A DNA stretch of 64,000 bases from Theocolax elegans (Eukaryota > Arthropoda > Insecta > Hymenoptera > Cerocephalidae): contig CM047431.1 of NCBI GenBank assembly GCA_026168455.1, positions 45,325,466 to 45,389,465 of the forward strand. Direction: 5' to 3'. The notes beneath the pieces are model-generated. The model saw only the letters and a program-made list of their open reading frames with translations. It had not been told where the DNA came from and did no database searches. Below are positions 23,156 to 33,027 of the stretch, piece after piece. Within the stretch, counting starts at the first letter, position 1, and each line of letters opens with the position of its first letter. A program made the position numbers and the translations under genes.

Positions 23156-24050
23156 TCAGTGACGAATTACCTCTGTTAAACGTTCTTGCATATTAATGCA
23201 TGCCCTTATTGAATTTTGAGGTATCTCGTGCCAAATTTGATTAAGAATTCTTTTAAGTTCGTGGAGGTTAGCAGGAGGTCTCTCTAGGTTACGTAATCGC
23301 CTACCCATCATGTCCCATACATGCTCTATAGGATTGAGATCGGGGCTATTAGCAGGATGAGGCAATACCTCTACGTTGTTTTCTTCCAAGTACGTACGAG
23401 TTATCCTTGCAGTATGAGGGCGTGCATTATCATGCATCAAGATGAAATTAAGGCCCCTTTGCCGACGCATTGGAACTACGTGAGGGCGTAAAATTTCGTT
23501 TATGTAATGTCCCGCTGTTAGTCCGGGAGGTGGGATAATCAAAAAGTTTGATCGATGGTTCATTGATATTCCACCCCATACCATAACGGATCCTCCACCA
23601 AACGCTCGAGTTGGATCAACATGATTTGATGCAAAACGTTCTTGTCTACGACGCCAAATCCGGATCCTAGCATCGTTTCCGTAAAGACAAAATCGAAATT
23701 CATCTGTAAAAAACACATGTCTCCACTCTCTAGGTGTCTAATGTCGATAATTACGGGCGTAATTTAGACGAGCTCGTCGGTGAACTGCTTCTAAATTAGG
23801 CACTCTAGCACGAATTCGTTATATCAAACCCCTTTCGTGAAGGTGTCTCCTTATTGTGTGATCGCTAATTCGTCTGCCTGGTAAAGCATTATTCCCAATT
23901 TGTCGCGCAACTTGCCTTGGATTGCGTAGGGCCTCATTAACAATGTTGCGATCTTCTCGAATCGTAGTAATCCTATGTCGACCTTAGCCAGGCCTCCGGC
24001 GATAAGAACCTGTTAGCAATGTGGTTTCTTTGTTTATGAGGTTTTAAGAT
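23156..24050 (-). pseudogene. Tc1-type DD34E transposase
   Basis: The open frame 23716-23156 holds the catalytic core: FTDEFRF (first Asp), SVMVWGGIS, MHDNARPHTA (second Asp) and SPDLNPIEHVWD, with 34 residues between the second Asp and the Glu. Upstream on the minus strand, in pieces interrupted by at least two stops, is the HTH region (RQIGNNALPGRRIS, RRHLHERGL). It would cut and paste at TA sites; the stops show it is inactive. Confidence 0.85.
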
Positions 24051-24124
24051 AGCTCTCGGGGCACGAATTTGTTTTAAATGTAACCTGATAATTTAGTAGT
24101 AGTTGCTATTAGGATTCATGCTAT

Positions 24125-24285
24125 CCTGAAAGAACACATAATCCCTACAAAACAAAAAAGATTATCTCAATACAATGAAAATTGATTAAATTACAAGCAT
24201 TTGAAACATGGCCATTTTTCCAATGCTTGTAATTCGATCAATTTTCATCGCATTGAGATAATTTTTTTTTGTTTTAAAGGGGATT
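24125..24285. repeat. Palindrome inside the Tc1-like element
   Basis: Arms containing TTATCTCAATACAATGAAAA and its inverted partner, each about 55 bp, flank a short centre. The arm resembles the terminal region of the same transposon, so this may be two subterminal fragments joined head to head. Confidence 0.5.
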
Positions 24286-24638
24286 CAGACCGCGGGGTCC
24301 CTAATGTAAGAAACGGTTCACACAATCGGCTCTTTTCAGGGCCACAATGATGCGTAAGTCCGACGAGCAACCTCCTCGCGGTACACATCGGGTAATGCTG
24401 ATGTTGGCGGTATTTGACTAATACATAGGAAGATCTTTCAAATGGCATAACTCGGTCAAAAAAAGTCGTAGAGGGTCGATTATTTTTTATTTTTAATTAT
24501 TTTTTCCTCAAAGTGCACATAATTCCCTACAAAAAAAAATTATCTCAATACGATGAAAATTGACCGAGCTACAAACATTTAAAAAATGGCAATTTTTCTG
24601 TGAAAAATCTTGTTGCGATAATTTTGATGCGGAGTGTA

Positions 24639-24999
24639 GAATTAAACATTTATATATTTTGCATGAGAACAAATTTATTTATTATTTTATTGATTGATAA
24701 CGTCGTACATAATACCAAATAAACATTTGTTTATCATATTACATTATACGAAATATGTTCTTATAAATTATTTTAACAGAAACATAATTTTTTGCATCAT
24801 CAAATAAGTCTAATTAACTAAACAAAAAACTTGTACAAACAATTATTTAAATCCAATTTTTTAGACATTGGACAAAATTTTTATTATTAATTTAATATTT
24901 TGTAAAGAGCTTTAGGCAATACAATTTAACTCAACTTTAATTAGATTTTTTTATTTTTAATTTATTAATTGTATAAGAAAACCAGAAGTGCAATATTAT
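24639..24999. other. AT-rich sequence, nothing recognised
   Basis: No gene or repeat structure between the Tc1-like element and the next MITE. Confidence 0.5.
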
Positions 25000-25002
25000 T
25001 AA

Positions 25003-25175
25003 GGGGGTATCATACGGTATCAAATATCGTGCCACAAAACAGCAGACGTAAAAACAAATAATTTACTTATAATAATTAATAAAAATAAATTAATTATTAT
25101 AAGTAAATCATTTGTTTTTTCGTCTGCTATTTTGTGGCGCGAAATTTTAATTTTTTATTGAGTATGATACCCCCC
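25003..25175. mobile_element. Foldback MITE, TAA target duplication
   Basis: A 173-bp near-perfect palindrome with termini GGGGGTATCATAC and GTATGATACCCCCC, flanked by TAA on both sides (25000-25002, 25176-25178). A 3-bp TWA duplication points to PIF/Harbinger mobilisation. It would fold into one long hairpin. Confidence 0.75.
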
Positions 25176-25178
25176 TAA

Positions 25179-25975
25179 TTATGGTTTCACTATCTAGGAA
25201 AAATAAAATTACAAGATTATAAATTTTTTTTCTTGTGACTAAAAATAAGATTTACAGGTTAAAAGCTTTTCAAACTGAAAATCGCAAATTATACCTCATT
25301 GCAGAGACTTTACGCATATAACTTAAAAAGCTTTTTAAAAGCTTATTGAACATTTTTCATTTTTTAATTTATATTTTTGCGACAAATTGCTTAACTTACA
25401 TTTGAAATATAAATATTGTAACATATTTAAAACATTCAACGTACTAAATTTTTAATTTAGTGTGTTTTATTAAATTTGATAAGCAAAACTATCTTATTTT
25501 AATTAAATAACAGAAATATAAATTTGTTGATTTATTTAAAGAGGTAATTTACTGAAAATTAGTAATGAATTTAGACTAAAAAAATGCTATAAACATTTCT
25601 TTGTCATTTAAGTTACATTTACTTATAATTATAAGAATTGAAAGATTTTGTCCTAAAAAATCCAAATTTCATACTAGCATCGTACGTGTACTAGAAAAAA
25701 TGCATTTCGTGCTGGCGATCTTTTGTAACATAAACATTCATTTACTGCTGAAGCTATAGATTGTGATCTTTTAAACCCTAAATTGTTCAGTTAAAAAAAT
25801 GTCAAATTAAAACAAAATTCAATTATTAAAGATTTTGGAAAATTTTGACATATCCTTAACCCAAAAACATTGTTTTAGCTACAAAAAAATTAGATTAAAA
25901 TTGGTTTAACAGTTAAAAGTGTATCCTCGTGTGTACCAGCTCAAAATGTATTTTTGATTTTCTAAATGATCAGCA
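25179..25975. other. AT-rich sequence, nothing recognised
   Basis: No convincing gene, RNA or inverted repeat. Confidence 0.5.
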
Positions 25976-26443
25976 CACTGAAAAAAAAATAAAGCAGAAT
26001 CCGCCGTAAATAGCGAAGAGACTTCTACTTTTGATAACAAAAGTAATTTGTGCTAGGCTACAAAGCAGTTTCTGCTTGGGTCTCCGGTATATTCGCATTT
26101 TGCTTCCGAGTAAGACATAACCTTACTTTTTGACTGTACGTTTTTCGTATATATTATTGACTGTATACTTGTAAAAGTTAATTTCAATAATTAAACATAT
26201 AATAATTTCCTTTACTTTCAACTATCTTAAAATGTTTACCCACTTTTTCTTTTTTAACAATTTTAAAATACATATATATTCTAGGTCTATCTCTTTCTTA
26301 ATGTCGAGTATGTATTGCTTGATAGGCCCAAGTAGAAACTGCTTGGCTTCTAAAGAAATAACAACTTTGTCTCATTTACCGGAGTCACCACGGTAGATAT
26401 TGTTTGGCTCTCAAGCAAATTCTGCTTTATTTTTTTTTCAGTG
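25976..26443. mobile_element. MITE with CACTGAAAAAAAA termini
   Basis: Inverted ends CACTGAAAAAAAAATAAAGC and GCTTTATTTTTTTTTCAGTG bound 468 bp of noncoding DNA. No clear target duplication. Its right end lies about 185 bp upstream of the exon-like frame at 26629. Confidence 0.6.
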
Positions 26444-26545
26444 CAAAGGCATCTTCAAAAGCAATAATTTCTTCCAATGACCACGATTTGCGTTTGATAG
26501 CTGTAAGTGAAAATTATGTCATTTATATTTTTCCATCATATTTAA

Positions 26546-26977
26546 GGAGATGTTCAAAACGAAAAGTCAAATACAGAAATATTTGGGAAACAATTTGCAA
26601 CAGTCGTATTTTTTAAAATAAGTTGCAGACAACTATTAGCCAACATACGTCGGGAACAGCTTCTTTACGCTCTCTTTCATGGGCAATACTCCTGCGAGGG
26701 TAAGATTGAGGAGGCCAGAGCACGACTAAAATTAGAGAGGGCCCAAGAACGAGAGTGGTACGTGGAAGTATGGCACGCTCGACACTACGTATATCGACAC
26801 CAATGTGATGTCCACATTCCTCCACCGCCACCGGAAATCCCCATAGGATTCCGAAAAAAATACTACAAGAGATTTCCCGGTATCGTTATCAAAAAGGCCG
26901 CTACCTCGTCCACCACGTCTTCTCCAGACGAAGATATCTTAAGCCTTCACCCGTCCAGATGGGACAAGATTGAATAA
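26546..26977 (+). CDS. Unrecognised protein, probable terminal exon
   Basis: This frame is open from 26546 to TAA at 26975-26977, and AATAAA overlaps the stop (26973-26978). A TTGCAG acceptor at 26623-26628 suggests the exon starts at 26629, giving about 116 codons. The product has a charged helical stretch (GKIEEARARLKLERAQERE), a YVEVWHARHYVYRHQ segment, a PPPPPEIP run and a Ser/Thr-rich acidic end. Codons are much more GC-rich than the surrounding DNA, which argues that the frame was under selection. No family recognised; a host gene or a retroelement gag-like gene are both possible. Confidence 0.45.
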   Translation, partial: GDVQNEKSNTEIFGKQFATVVFFKISCRQLLANIRREQLLYALFHGQYSCEGKIEEARARLKLERAQEREWYVEVWHARHYVYRHQCDVHIPPPPPEIPIGFRKKYYKRFPGIVIKKAATSSTTSSPDEDILSLHPSRWDKIE

Positions 26978-26978
26978 A

Positions 26979-28475
26979 GTTTTGTTTAAATTGATTACAC
27001 CATTTTATTATTTATTTAGGGGGGCTATGCAACAGTCCTATTTTTAAAAAAAAATATAATAATAAATAAATAAGTAAAATCCGCGAAAAGGGAATAATAA
27101 AATATTGTGACTCTACGCTTATGCGTGACTCCCTTTACCGCGACGCGGGGTCACCAAGTTCGTGCGCGACGACGAAGATCCGCACAAAGAGGAGACCGAT
27201 AATACGTGTATGAGTATTAATTCATCTAATCTTTTTTCTATTATTATTAGAAACATTAACAAATTAAACAATTTATTTTACCATTGCATTGGTGAAATCG
27301 AGATTAAATACTCCTCTATTCAATGAATCAATAATTTCCTTTTCTATCATAGTAATTAACAAAAAGAAAGTTATAAATTGATAAAATATCTTGGAATATT
27401 TAGGTGCGCGTGCCTAATATATGCGTAATTAGAATTAACCCTTCGCGCACCAGATTATCTAGTCCTTTATCTAGTACAGCGAGATAATTTATTCGGGAGC
27501 TGAGTATCACCGAGGATTCTCGGCAGTCACACCCGAACAATCAGAGGAGAGAGTTGAAAAATAATACGTAGGAGTTCTAATAAGAAGTTGAAGCAGTGAG
27601 TATGATGGACTGCAGAAACCCTTATCCTTATTCCTTCCCTTTTTAGGAGCTGGGTAGCCCTAGCGGCGACAGGCCCCGAGCGGTCCCGTGTTTTTACATG
27701 GGACTGCGAAAAATTCTTTTTTTTAACAGGTAAAAGAGTTCCGACTCTTATCCTTAAGTGCGCCCCATCCGTAAGGATGACGCCGATGCCTGAGGCTAGG
27801 CTGGGTGAACCTTAAGGTTCTGTGATATTCCTTTTAGAAATCGGAGCCAGGATTTCGGAGAAGGTTTATCTCCCGCGCCTCGAATAAAATTTTATTTTAT
27901 TTTTGAATTTCGATAACGGATAATAGGAAGTTCGTTATACCGTCGCGCGTTAATTTTTTTATTTAAGGAGTGAATGCAAAAAAGTCGTCCTTTATGTTTC
28001 CGCGTCGCGATTACCGATTACGGATTCGGTCAGTGAGCTTTCATTTTGAATTTTTCTTATGCTTAATTCGGGAATTCGCGTAATTACATAAAAAAATGAT
28101 GTCGAGCCACGTCGCGATGAATCATAAATAAATCGATGCGAATTTTAATTCTAAATTTATTTACATTAACACCAAAACAAAAGTGTAATTCATGTATAAG
28201 TATTATAATAAATTGAAAAAAGAGCCAAGGGCCAACAAATTCAATTTCTGTTGTTTTTCATTTCTATGCATGCAATGATTTACCCTCTCACGTTCCAAAT
28301 TTGCAAGTCCTTTGATAAATAAAATTTAAATATATACATATATATTTTTTTGAAAAAATGTAACCGGAAGAACCCGCATCGGAGGAGATCGACACATTCT
28401 CGACAACGTTGACTTTCCGCATGGGATATTGATTTTATTATTCAATATTATTTAATTACCACATAATCATAAAGT
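26979..28475. other. Structured, partly GC-rich noncoding region
   Basis: No frame of note. Bases 27106-27531 have LTR-like ends (TGTGACT / AGTCACA) without a target duplication or primer site. Bases 27600-27900 contain several short hairpins, e.g. GTCCCGTGT/ACATGGGAC at about 27682-27704, reminiscent of the hairpin-rich gypsy leader at 54.5-58.3 kb but not similar in sequence. Could be a retroelement remnant. Confidence 0.3.
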
Positions 28476-29148
28476 TGTAACGGTCACGCTGGGGATTAGG
28501 GCGTAGCATCAAAGGCGAAATAATGATTATATTCAATTAAAATAATATTAATTTATTAATAATTATAAAAGAGATTTGGGCGCCAGCCGCGTACGATCGC
28601 GGCGGATTTATATAGTTATGCTCGGCTGCGTGCTAGCTGCTGCTACTTGCTGCGCGAGGGGAGGGGAGGGGAGTAAAGGAGAAACACACTTACGGGCCGA
28701 GGAGGTTACGAAATACCCACTGCAAGGCGTACACCCACCTTGGTATCGAGGAGATCGTCTCCTGAGGTTGCTGCTGCAGTCTACGGCTTTCTCACACACA
28801 CTATCAGAGATCGGTGATCGGTTTAGATTCTAATCTACGTATCGGTCGGCCGGTGTTACCTCGATGGCGTCCCAATGAGCTCTCTCGAGCTCGGGCTCGT
28901 TCGCTCTTTCGTTGCTCGGGCCCGACGTGCGCGCGCAGCTTCTCGCGTCGAGTCGCCCGTCGGCCGCCATCGTCTCACGCGCCTCGTTTAGTGAGTGCTC
29001 GCGACCATGTTTACCAAGGCGGACGATATTGCCGGGGCTGCTGCTTCCCACGGAGGGGACGGTGTTCCTGGTGATGCTGTTGACCAGGTAAGCCTTTATG
29101 ATCGTTCCGTGATATTAACGTATCGGCTAATAGGGCCACTTCGTTACA
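28476..29148. other. CpG-rich block: promoter or candidate solo LTR
   Basis: 673 bp with 7-bp inverted ends TGTAACG / CGTTACA. The plus strand has a TATA-like TTTATATAG at about 28607, then a very CpG-rich stretch (28850-29006). No target duplication matches, which weakens the LTR reading; overlap with a plausible first exon and intron at 29007-29149 favours a promoter. Confidence 0.35.
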
Positions 29149-29260
29149 GGTGCTGACGGGACGGCCGATACTCGAGTCTTCTCTCTCACTCGCTCTCACG
29201 GTGGCCGCTCAGCTGGTGCGCGTCGGGTCAGTTACTGCTGCTTTTCTTCGATGCTTCTAA
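29007..29260 (+). CDS. Candidate two-exon small protein (or first exons of a gene)
   Basis: ATG at 29007 in a favourable context (GCGACCATG) opens 27 codons (MFTKADDIAGAA...DAVDQ) to a CAG|GTAAGC donor at 29087/29088. A 62-bp intron with TATTAAC and GGCTAAT branch-like motifs ends in TTACAG (29149), and splicing keeps the frame for 36 more codons (VLTGRPILESSLSLALTVAA...) to TAA at 29258-29260. The second exon is Leu/Ala-rich, possibly a membrane or amphipathic helix. No family recognised. It may instead be the 5' end of a larger gene or chance in a GC-rich LTR. Confidence 0.3.
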
Positions 29261-29336
29261 GATTTAATTGATTTTTTTTTATTTTCTTTTATTGGTTGAC
29301 TCGACTTGAAAAAAACATAAAAAAGCGATAAATAGT

Positions 29337-29460
29337 ATATTACGCAACTAGTGAGCAAAATAGGTCATTCCAACACGAGTCGGATTTGCCGCTCGAGCGA
29401 AGCGAGGGTGGCAAAGAGACGAGTGGAGATGGCCTATTTTCCTTACTAGTTGCGTATAAT
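29337..29460. repeat. Hairpin element
   Basis: Arms ATTACGCAACTAGTGAGCAA and its inverted partner (about 30 bp) enclose a GC-richer centre with its own CGCTCGAGCG-type hairpin. Related words (GGGCAAAATAG, TTTGCTCACTAGTGAG) recur at 29700-29780. Confidence 0.55.
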
Positions 29461-29899
29461 ATTTTTCCTGACAAGGTGGGAGAAATTTGACATTAAGAAG
29501 TGTGAAAATTCTTTTGATTGTAGCATGTACGAAAAAACATAGCGCCATTTCTGCGAGCCTAATATAAGAAGTTTTGACTGCGTTATATGTCTTGTTTTTC
29601 TGTCATCTCTCCCGCTCTCCCTCTCTCCCTCTATATCCTAATATTATATTATAAAGAAAAATTAAATAAATGTATTTAAATTTAATCATTTTCTTTTTGA
29701 GTGGGCAAAATAGTTCATTCCCCCACTCTCAAAAGCATTTTGCTCACTAGTGAGGGAATGTGGTATTTTGCCCACGCAAAACAGGCCTCGAAAATCGAAT
29801 TTCGCTCACCGCGTTAGGAAAAATTGTTTTACGTCTACTTAGTTTTTAAACGTGAAAAAATTACTTAAATTAGTATGTAAGTAACAATTCCCTAACAGC
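29461..29899. other. Unassigned sequence with GGGCAAAATA words
   Basis: No gene. Bases 29700-29780 form an imperfect inverted repeat (GTGGGCAAAATAG / GTATTTTGCCCAC), probably of the same family as the hairpin at 29337. Confidence 0.4.
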
Positions 29900-30210
29900 A
29901 CAAAACGTCGAAAAAACGTCATAAAAACGTCATAAAAAATCCGAATTGACGTCACATTTATATGGTTTAAAAGTTGTAAGAAAGAGGTCTCGTAGACGTC
30001 AAGAATGTCCGTTACTTTATGGTATGATTTGACTTTTAGAAATTCATGAAACGTCTTTTTGACGCATCATAAACAGTAAAAAGACGTAGTGTAGATGTTT
30101 AATTAATGATTTTAAACGGAAAATTTATACCAATTTTCGACTATAGATTTTTTCGTTCATTGCTCAAAAATACGCATTTTGACGCTAATTAGACGTTAAA
30201 AAAACCTTCC
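29900..30210. repeat. Cluster of AACGTC/GACGTT words
   Basis: The half-palindromic word ACGTC or GACGT occurs more than a dozen times in about 300 bp at irregular spacing, several inside the longer AAACGTC(A/T). No coding frame. Probably subterminal repeats of a decayed transposon. Confidence 0.45.
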
Positions 30211-30760
30211 TCTATTTTCTATTTATTTAGGTTTCATCAGTAAGCAATGTATTCAAGTGAGAAATTAAAATGCTTAATTTAATATACATATTTGCCTTTG
30301 TTGTTAATATAAAACTTACAATACGTCAAGTGTAAATATATAAAAAAACATTGATATATTTTACAATAAATTAATATTTTTGTTACTCTTTTTAAAATTG
30401 TGTAAACATTAAGTATCTTGATATTCTTCTTCATCGATCTGACCTTTCATCTGGCAATTATTTTACAATCGTTTTTCTGAAAGCATATAAATTGTGAGGC
30501 GAGCCTCACTAGCCCAGACACATATATATGGGTGGTTCTCTGTGACATCGAAGATGAAAAAAATAAATATTGCTATAACTGTGGGAATATGTTTTAAAGG
30601 TATCCAGTAGTTCTCCTGAATTTTTTCAGATTTTTTCTGGGCCATAATTTTAAGTTACAGAGAGTCAAAGTTGACATTTTAGCACTTTTTTGCATTATAT
30701 GCCCATTTTCATGAATATAACCGGAAATTAACTCTTAATAACAAAATAGCAAAATGGCTC
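30211..30760. other. Unassigned AT-rich sequence
   Basis: No supported gene; a short minus-strand frame at 30463-30645 has no recognisable motif. Confidence 0.4.
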
Positions 30761-30820
30761 AGTGGTAAAGAGCCAGCATTCGGATCTAAAGATCGAAGGT
30801 TCAAATCCCCCGGCTGGCTA
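30761..30820 (+). repeat. tRNA-like SINE fragment
   Basis: A box TGGCTCAGTGGTAAAGAGC and a perfect B box GGTTCAAATCC (30798-30808), followed by T runs. AGCCAGC and GCTGGCT pair across the body, which is not a cloverleaf arrangement. Same family as 693-760. Confidence 0.5.
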
Positions 30821-30847
30821 ATATTTTTTTTTATTTTTTTTTTAAAT

Positions 30848-31070
30848 TTATGAGGTATGGCCAACATATTGGCAATAGTTTACAAATGATAAAATAGTAA
30901 CTATTGTCAATATTTGGCAAAGATATGGGAGGGTGCTGTTTGGCGGTATGTTGTCGCGGCAACATATTGGCAATATGTTTGCAATAACTATTGCCCATTG
31001 CTCTGCAATATAGTGGCAATAGTTTATATTTTTACGCGGGTATAATAATCGAAATAAATATTTGGGCTCT
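30848..31070. repeat. Patch of GGCAATAGTTT-type palindromic words
   Basis: Words such as GGCAATAGTTT, AACTATTG and CAATATTGGCAA recur in both orientations, giving several overlapping hairpins. No gene. Confidence 0.4.
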
Positions 31071-31690
31071 GCATAGTAAAAATAAATTGGATATAATTGT
31101 GGATTAAAACGCAAATTTTGAAAGAGGGTGCAAATTACGAATCACGGGAGAAATGGAAGAAACAGGTTTTTATTTATATAGCGCTAAAATTTTATAAATA
31201 ATTCTTTAAAACTAATACAAAAATTAATTTAATTAAGAAGAAAGTTTTATTACTCTAAAAGTACAAAATATTAATGACATAGAACTTTTAGGAGGTGAAG
31301 TTCTATTTATAACCGTTTAAAATAATCCAAAATTTTAAAAAGTTGTTAACTAAAATACTACAATTTAGTAAGTATATGTACTTTACTATTTTTGGTAAGT
31401 TAATTTTTCATTAACATTTATAATTATTAAAATATAAATTTAAGCTTTATAAGAATTCATATAGTTTAAAATTTACAGTTAACGTTTAATATGTCTATTT
31501 TTTTTATTATTTTTATTCTGATTTCATTACACTAAATTTTAGTAAACTTTTATTTATAAATTATAATAACTATAGCAATACCTCCAAGGTGGTGTATGAA
31601 TCTGTTTAATTTTTAAGGTGTCCATGGTAGTGAAAAAATAATACAATTTAAAACATTATTTTTAATAAATTAATTACGAAAAACCTTTTT
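31071..31690. other. AT-rich sequence, nothing recognised
   Basis: Very AT-rich, no frame or inverted repeat supported. Confidence 0.5.
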
Positions 31691-31704
31691 CGAAATTAAA
31701 AATA

Positions 31705-31752
31705 GGGGGTTGGCGCGCGAAGCGCGCAGGGGGGCGAAGCCCCCCTAGTATA
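31705..31752 (+). repeat. GC-rich double hairpin, Helitron-like end
   Basis: Two adjacent hairpins (GCGCGCGAAGCGCGC and GGGGGGCGAAGCCCCCC) stand in AT-rich DNA and are followed at once by TAGTA, giving a CTAGT end as in Helitron 3' termini. The hairpin is closer to the end than usual and the next base is A not T; no Rep/helicase frame is present. Confidence 0.3.
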
Positions 31753-32339
31753 TATATATCTATATATATATTATCAGGGGAGAGATTGACAGAGCGGGGC
31801 ACACCTAAAACCAAAAACATATATATTAGTAATAAGTAAATATAACTTATAAATATAAATTAAAATAATAGATGGGAATAAATATAATAAGGGATGAATA
31901 TATGTATAATACTATTACCTTGTTACGTACTGGAATTTTGGGGTCCAATAGTGGTTCAACGTTGACCACTCGTACTCTGGAGAACTCCTTGGGTAGCTCT
32001 CGTTGATGATTCTGGGTGTCCGCTGGAGCTCGTAAAATAATCATAAGTAAAATAATATTAATGAATGTAGGATAGGTTAGGATAAATATAAAAGATACAA
32101 GGAATATAATAAGATATATATTTTGTATAGGAAGTTTGAGGTTAAGAATAGGTAAACATTGGTTTAAGAATATGAGCCCGAGCCATTCTCGTCACCGACG
32201 TTCACCGAAGGATAGGATAAGAAATAATCATGTTTTATATATGTATGTTTGAGGAAAATGTAAGGAAAAAAGGAGATGGAAATAAATGGAAGACAACACA
32301 CGAAACGATACTACCTACCGTACAGGCAAAGTCTACCTG
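31753..32339. other. Unassigned sequence
   Basis: Starts with a TA-rich run. A single CAACGTTG palindrome in a CCAATAGTGGTTCAACGTT context lies near 31946. No gene supported. Confidence 0.4.
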
Positions 32340-32927
32340 TGTCCATCGATGCCGTCTGCACCTGTCCTCATTGGAGAAATATCTACTGATAGACCTATTA
32401 CGTAAAAAAAAAAAAAAAATTTCATCCTGTAGAAGATGTCTAGGTCCCTACTGTTACCTCCAGGTCATCGGGGAAATATCTACTGAAAGACCTATTACGT
32501 ACAAAAAAAAAATGTTCTTCCTGTAGAAGATGTCTAGGTCCCTACTGTTACCTCCGAGTCGACGGGGCATCATGTACTGGAAGGCCTTATGTGAAATCAA
32601 AAAAAAAATTTTCTTCCTGTAGAAGATGTCCAGGTCGATAATGTTACCTCCAGGTCATCTGGGAAATATCTACTAAAAGGCCTATTACGTAAAAAAAAAA
32701 AAAATAAATTTTTCTTCCTGTAGAAGATGTCTAGGTCCCTACTGTAACCTCCAGGTCGACGGGGCATCACCTACTGTAAGGCCTTATATGAAACCAAAAA
32801 AAAATTTTCTGAGCCTGTAGAAGATGTCCAGATCGGTAATGTTACCTCCATGTCATCGGGGCATCATCTACTGGAAGGCATATTACGAAATAAAGAAATT
32901 TTTCTTCCTGTAGAAGATGTACAGGTC
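32340..32927. repeat. Satellite, roughly 95-bp unit, partial array
   Basis: Units are recognised by CCTGTAGAAGATGT at 32426, 32520, 32616, 32717, 32814 and 32907 (spacings 94, 96, 101, 97, 93). Each has a poly-A tract of variable length. Two unit types exist, one with GGGAAATATCTACT and one with GGGGCATCA, mixed along the array. The array runs into an assembly gap. Confidence 0.85.
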
Positions 32928-33027
32928 NNNNNNNNNNNNNNNNNNNNNNNNNNNNNNNNNNNNNNNNNNNNNNNNNNNNNNNNNNNNNNNNNNNNNNNNN
33001 NNNNNNNNNNNNNNNNNNNNNNNNNNN
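32928..33027. other. Assembly gap, 100 N
   Basis: Exactly 100 N inside or at the edge of the satellite, so the true array length is unknown. Confidence 0.98.

Larger units (their letters stand above)
22577..24636 (-). mobile_element. Tc1-like DNA transposon with long TIRs
   Basis: The ends CACTCTGCATCAAAATTATC and its inverted partner are flanked by TA (22575-22576, 24637-24638). Inverted similarity continues with gaps for about 500 bp on each side, through the GACCGAGTTATGCC and TACCGCGAGGAGGTT segments. A minus-strand transposase lies between. The 2060-bp size fits Tc1-type elements, though TIRs this long are unusual. Confidence 0.8.

Noticed and set aside
28476..29148. Definite LTR call
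   Set aside because: Seven-base inverted ends alone are weak; no target duplication, primer site or partner LTR.
32340..32927. CRISPR-like regular repeats
   Set aside because: Units of about 95 bp repeat throughout their length without unique spacers; a satellite in a eukaryote.
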